A model generated the notes under the pieces. The model saw only the letters and a list, made by a program, of their open reading frames with translations. It had not been told where the DNA came from and did no database searches. From Prostheceraeus crozeri (Eukaryota > Platyhelminthes > Polycladida > Euryleptidae), in the NCBI GenBank assembly GCA_907163375.1, contig CAJQUW010002202.1, positions 372,001 through 436,000 on the forward strand: 64,000 bases of DNA, given 5' to 3'. Made by a program: the position numbers and the translations under genes. Shown here piece after piece: positions 63,728-64,000 of this stretch; positions within the stretch are counted from its first letter, which is position 1, and every line of letters begins with the position of its first letter.

Positions 63728-64000
63728 GTAGAAGTTGCGTTGTCTGGGATTCAGAGGAGCAGATAAAAACCGAACTCTTTCCGATTTATGGAACCTGAAG
63801 AAAGCAGGTTATTGAGAATATTTGAGTAGAGAGCTTGGATGTCGTTGAGTGGTTCGTCTATGCTGGTGTAGAAGATTGAGTCATTCAATTGGCGCTGAGC
63901 TTCAGCCACGTAATCAGAATTGTTCATCAGAACCCATCTGCCTCCCTTATCTGCAGGGCGGATCACAAGTTCATGGTTTGACATCATTGAGTTTAAGCAT

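Larger units (their letters stand above)
59902..64000 (-). mobile_element. Penelope-like retroelement (reverse strand), carrying a hAT insertion; runs off the window
   Basis: On the minus strand from 63987: LVIRPADKGGRWVLMNNSDY and DSIFYTSIDE (the typical PLE start). After the hAT insertion come FYTLPNLHKNSWSS, GRPIVSDVNTDSSDISRFIEF and CSFDVKSLYTNIPIEEGLRR (RT motifs 1-3), then the YMGE and YQDDVFAVW region (catalytic Asp pair). Next are HVFRGVMYSQVLRWATYSS and the nuclease part with CSSTQCIYIIECKDCPLRYAGQT (GIY-YIG type) and a further C-terminal stretch to 59902. The frame changes several times, so it is not active. Better preserved than the relic at 53729. Confidence 0.75.

Overview
The window is animal nuclear DNA, AT-rich and dense in mobile elements. 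No host gene with confident homology was recognised. Pointers to an animal host are the spliceosomal introns (GTAAGT...CAG), TATA and CCAAT promoters, AATAAA signals, a TTAGGG-type interstitial telomeric run, piggyBac, hAT, CR1-like LINE and Penelope-like (GIY-YIG) elements, and above all two Polinton/Maverick (adintovirus-like) elements. A marine or other non-model invertebrate is plausible, but the species cannot be named from this sequence.

Layout. 1-5346: flank with a piggyBac relic, a LINE relic and weak MITE candidates. 5353-27590: Polinton A, 22.2 kb, ends beginning AGTAGTA, perfect 6-bp target duplication ACAAGA. 27597-32635: flank with a 995-bp MITE. 32636-53162: Polinton B, 20.5 kb, about 350-bp terminal inverted repeats, imperfect target duplication, several later insertions. 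53163-64000: a forward Penelope-like relic, a CR1-like LINE graveyard, and a reverse Penelope-like element that carries a 2.3-kb hAT insertion with a perfect 8-bp duplication. Both Polintons are treated as fossils: A has roughly ten coding breaks but intact ends and looks fairly young; B has fifteen or more and looks older.

How the Polinton genes fit together. Both carry the family core: protein-primed DNA polymerase B (replication), retroviral-type integrase with a chromodomain (insertion), FtsK/HerA packaging ATPase, adenain-like cysteine protease (maturation), double-jelly-roll major capsid protein, a penton-like minor capsid protein, and small basic or Gly-Gly/hydrophobic proteins resembling adenoviral core and membrane-lytic peptides. 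The replication block runs forward and the morphogenesis block runs in reverse, and the two meet at overlapping poly(A) signals.

What is unusual. (1) Both elements encode a two-repeat TATA-binding-protein-like protein next to a small protein with a PC4-like look, suggesting the element carries part of its own RNA polymerase II initiation machinery. (2) Polinton A has a left-end cassette of small genes, two with their own TATA box, separated by three 96-98% identical 140-bp repeats that each open with a histone-mRNA-like 3' stem-loop. (3) The two outermost inward-facing genes of Polinton A both start with an ATG-only coding exon followed by an alignable 67-bp intron. (4) A zinc-finger/coiled-coil accessory gene is shared by A and B but is nearly intronless in A and multi-exon in B.
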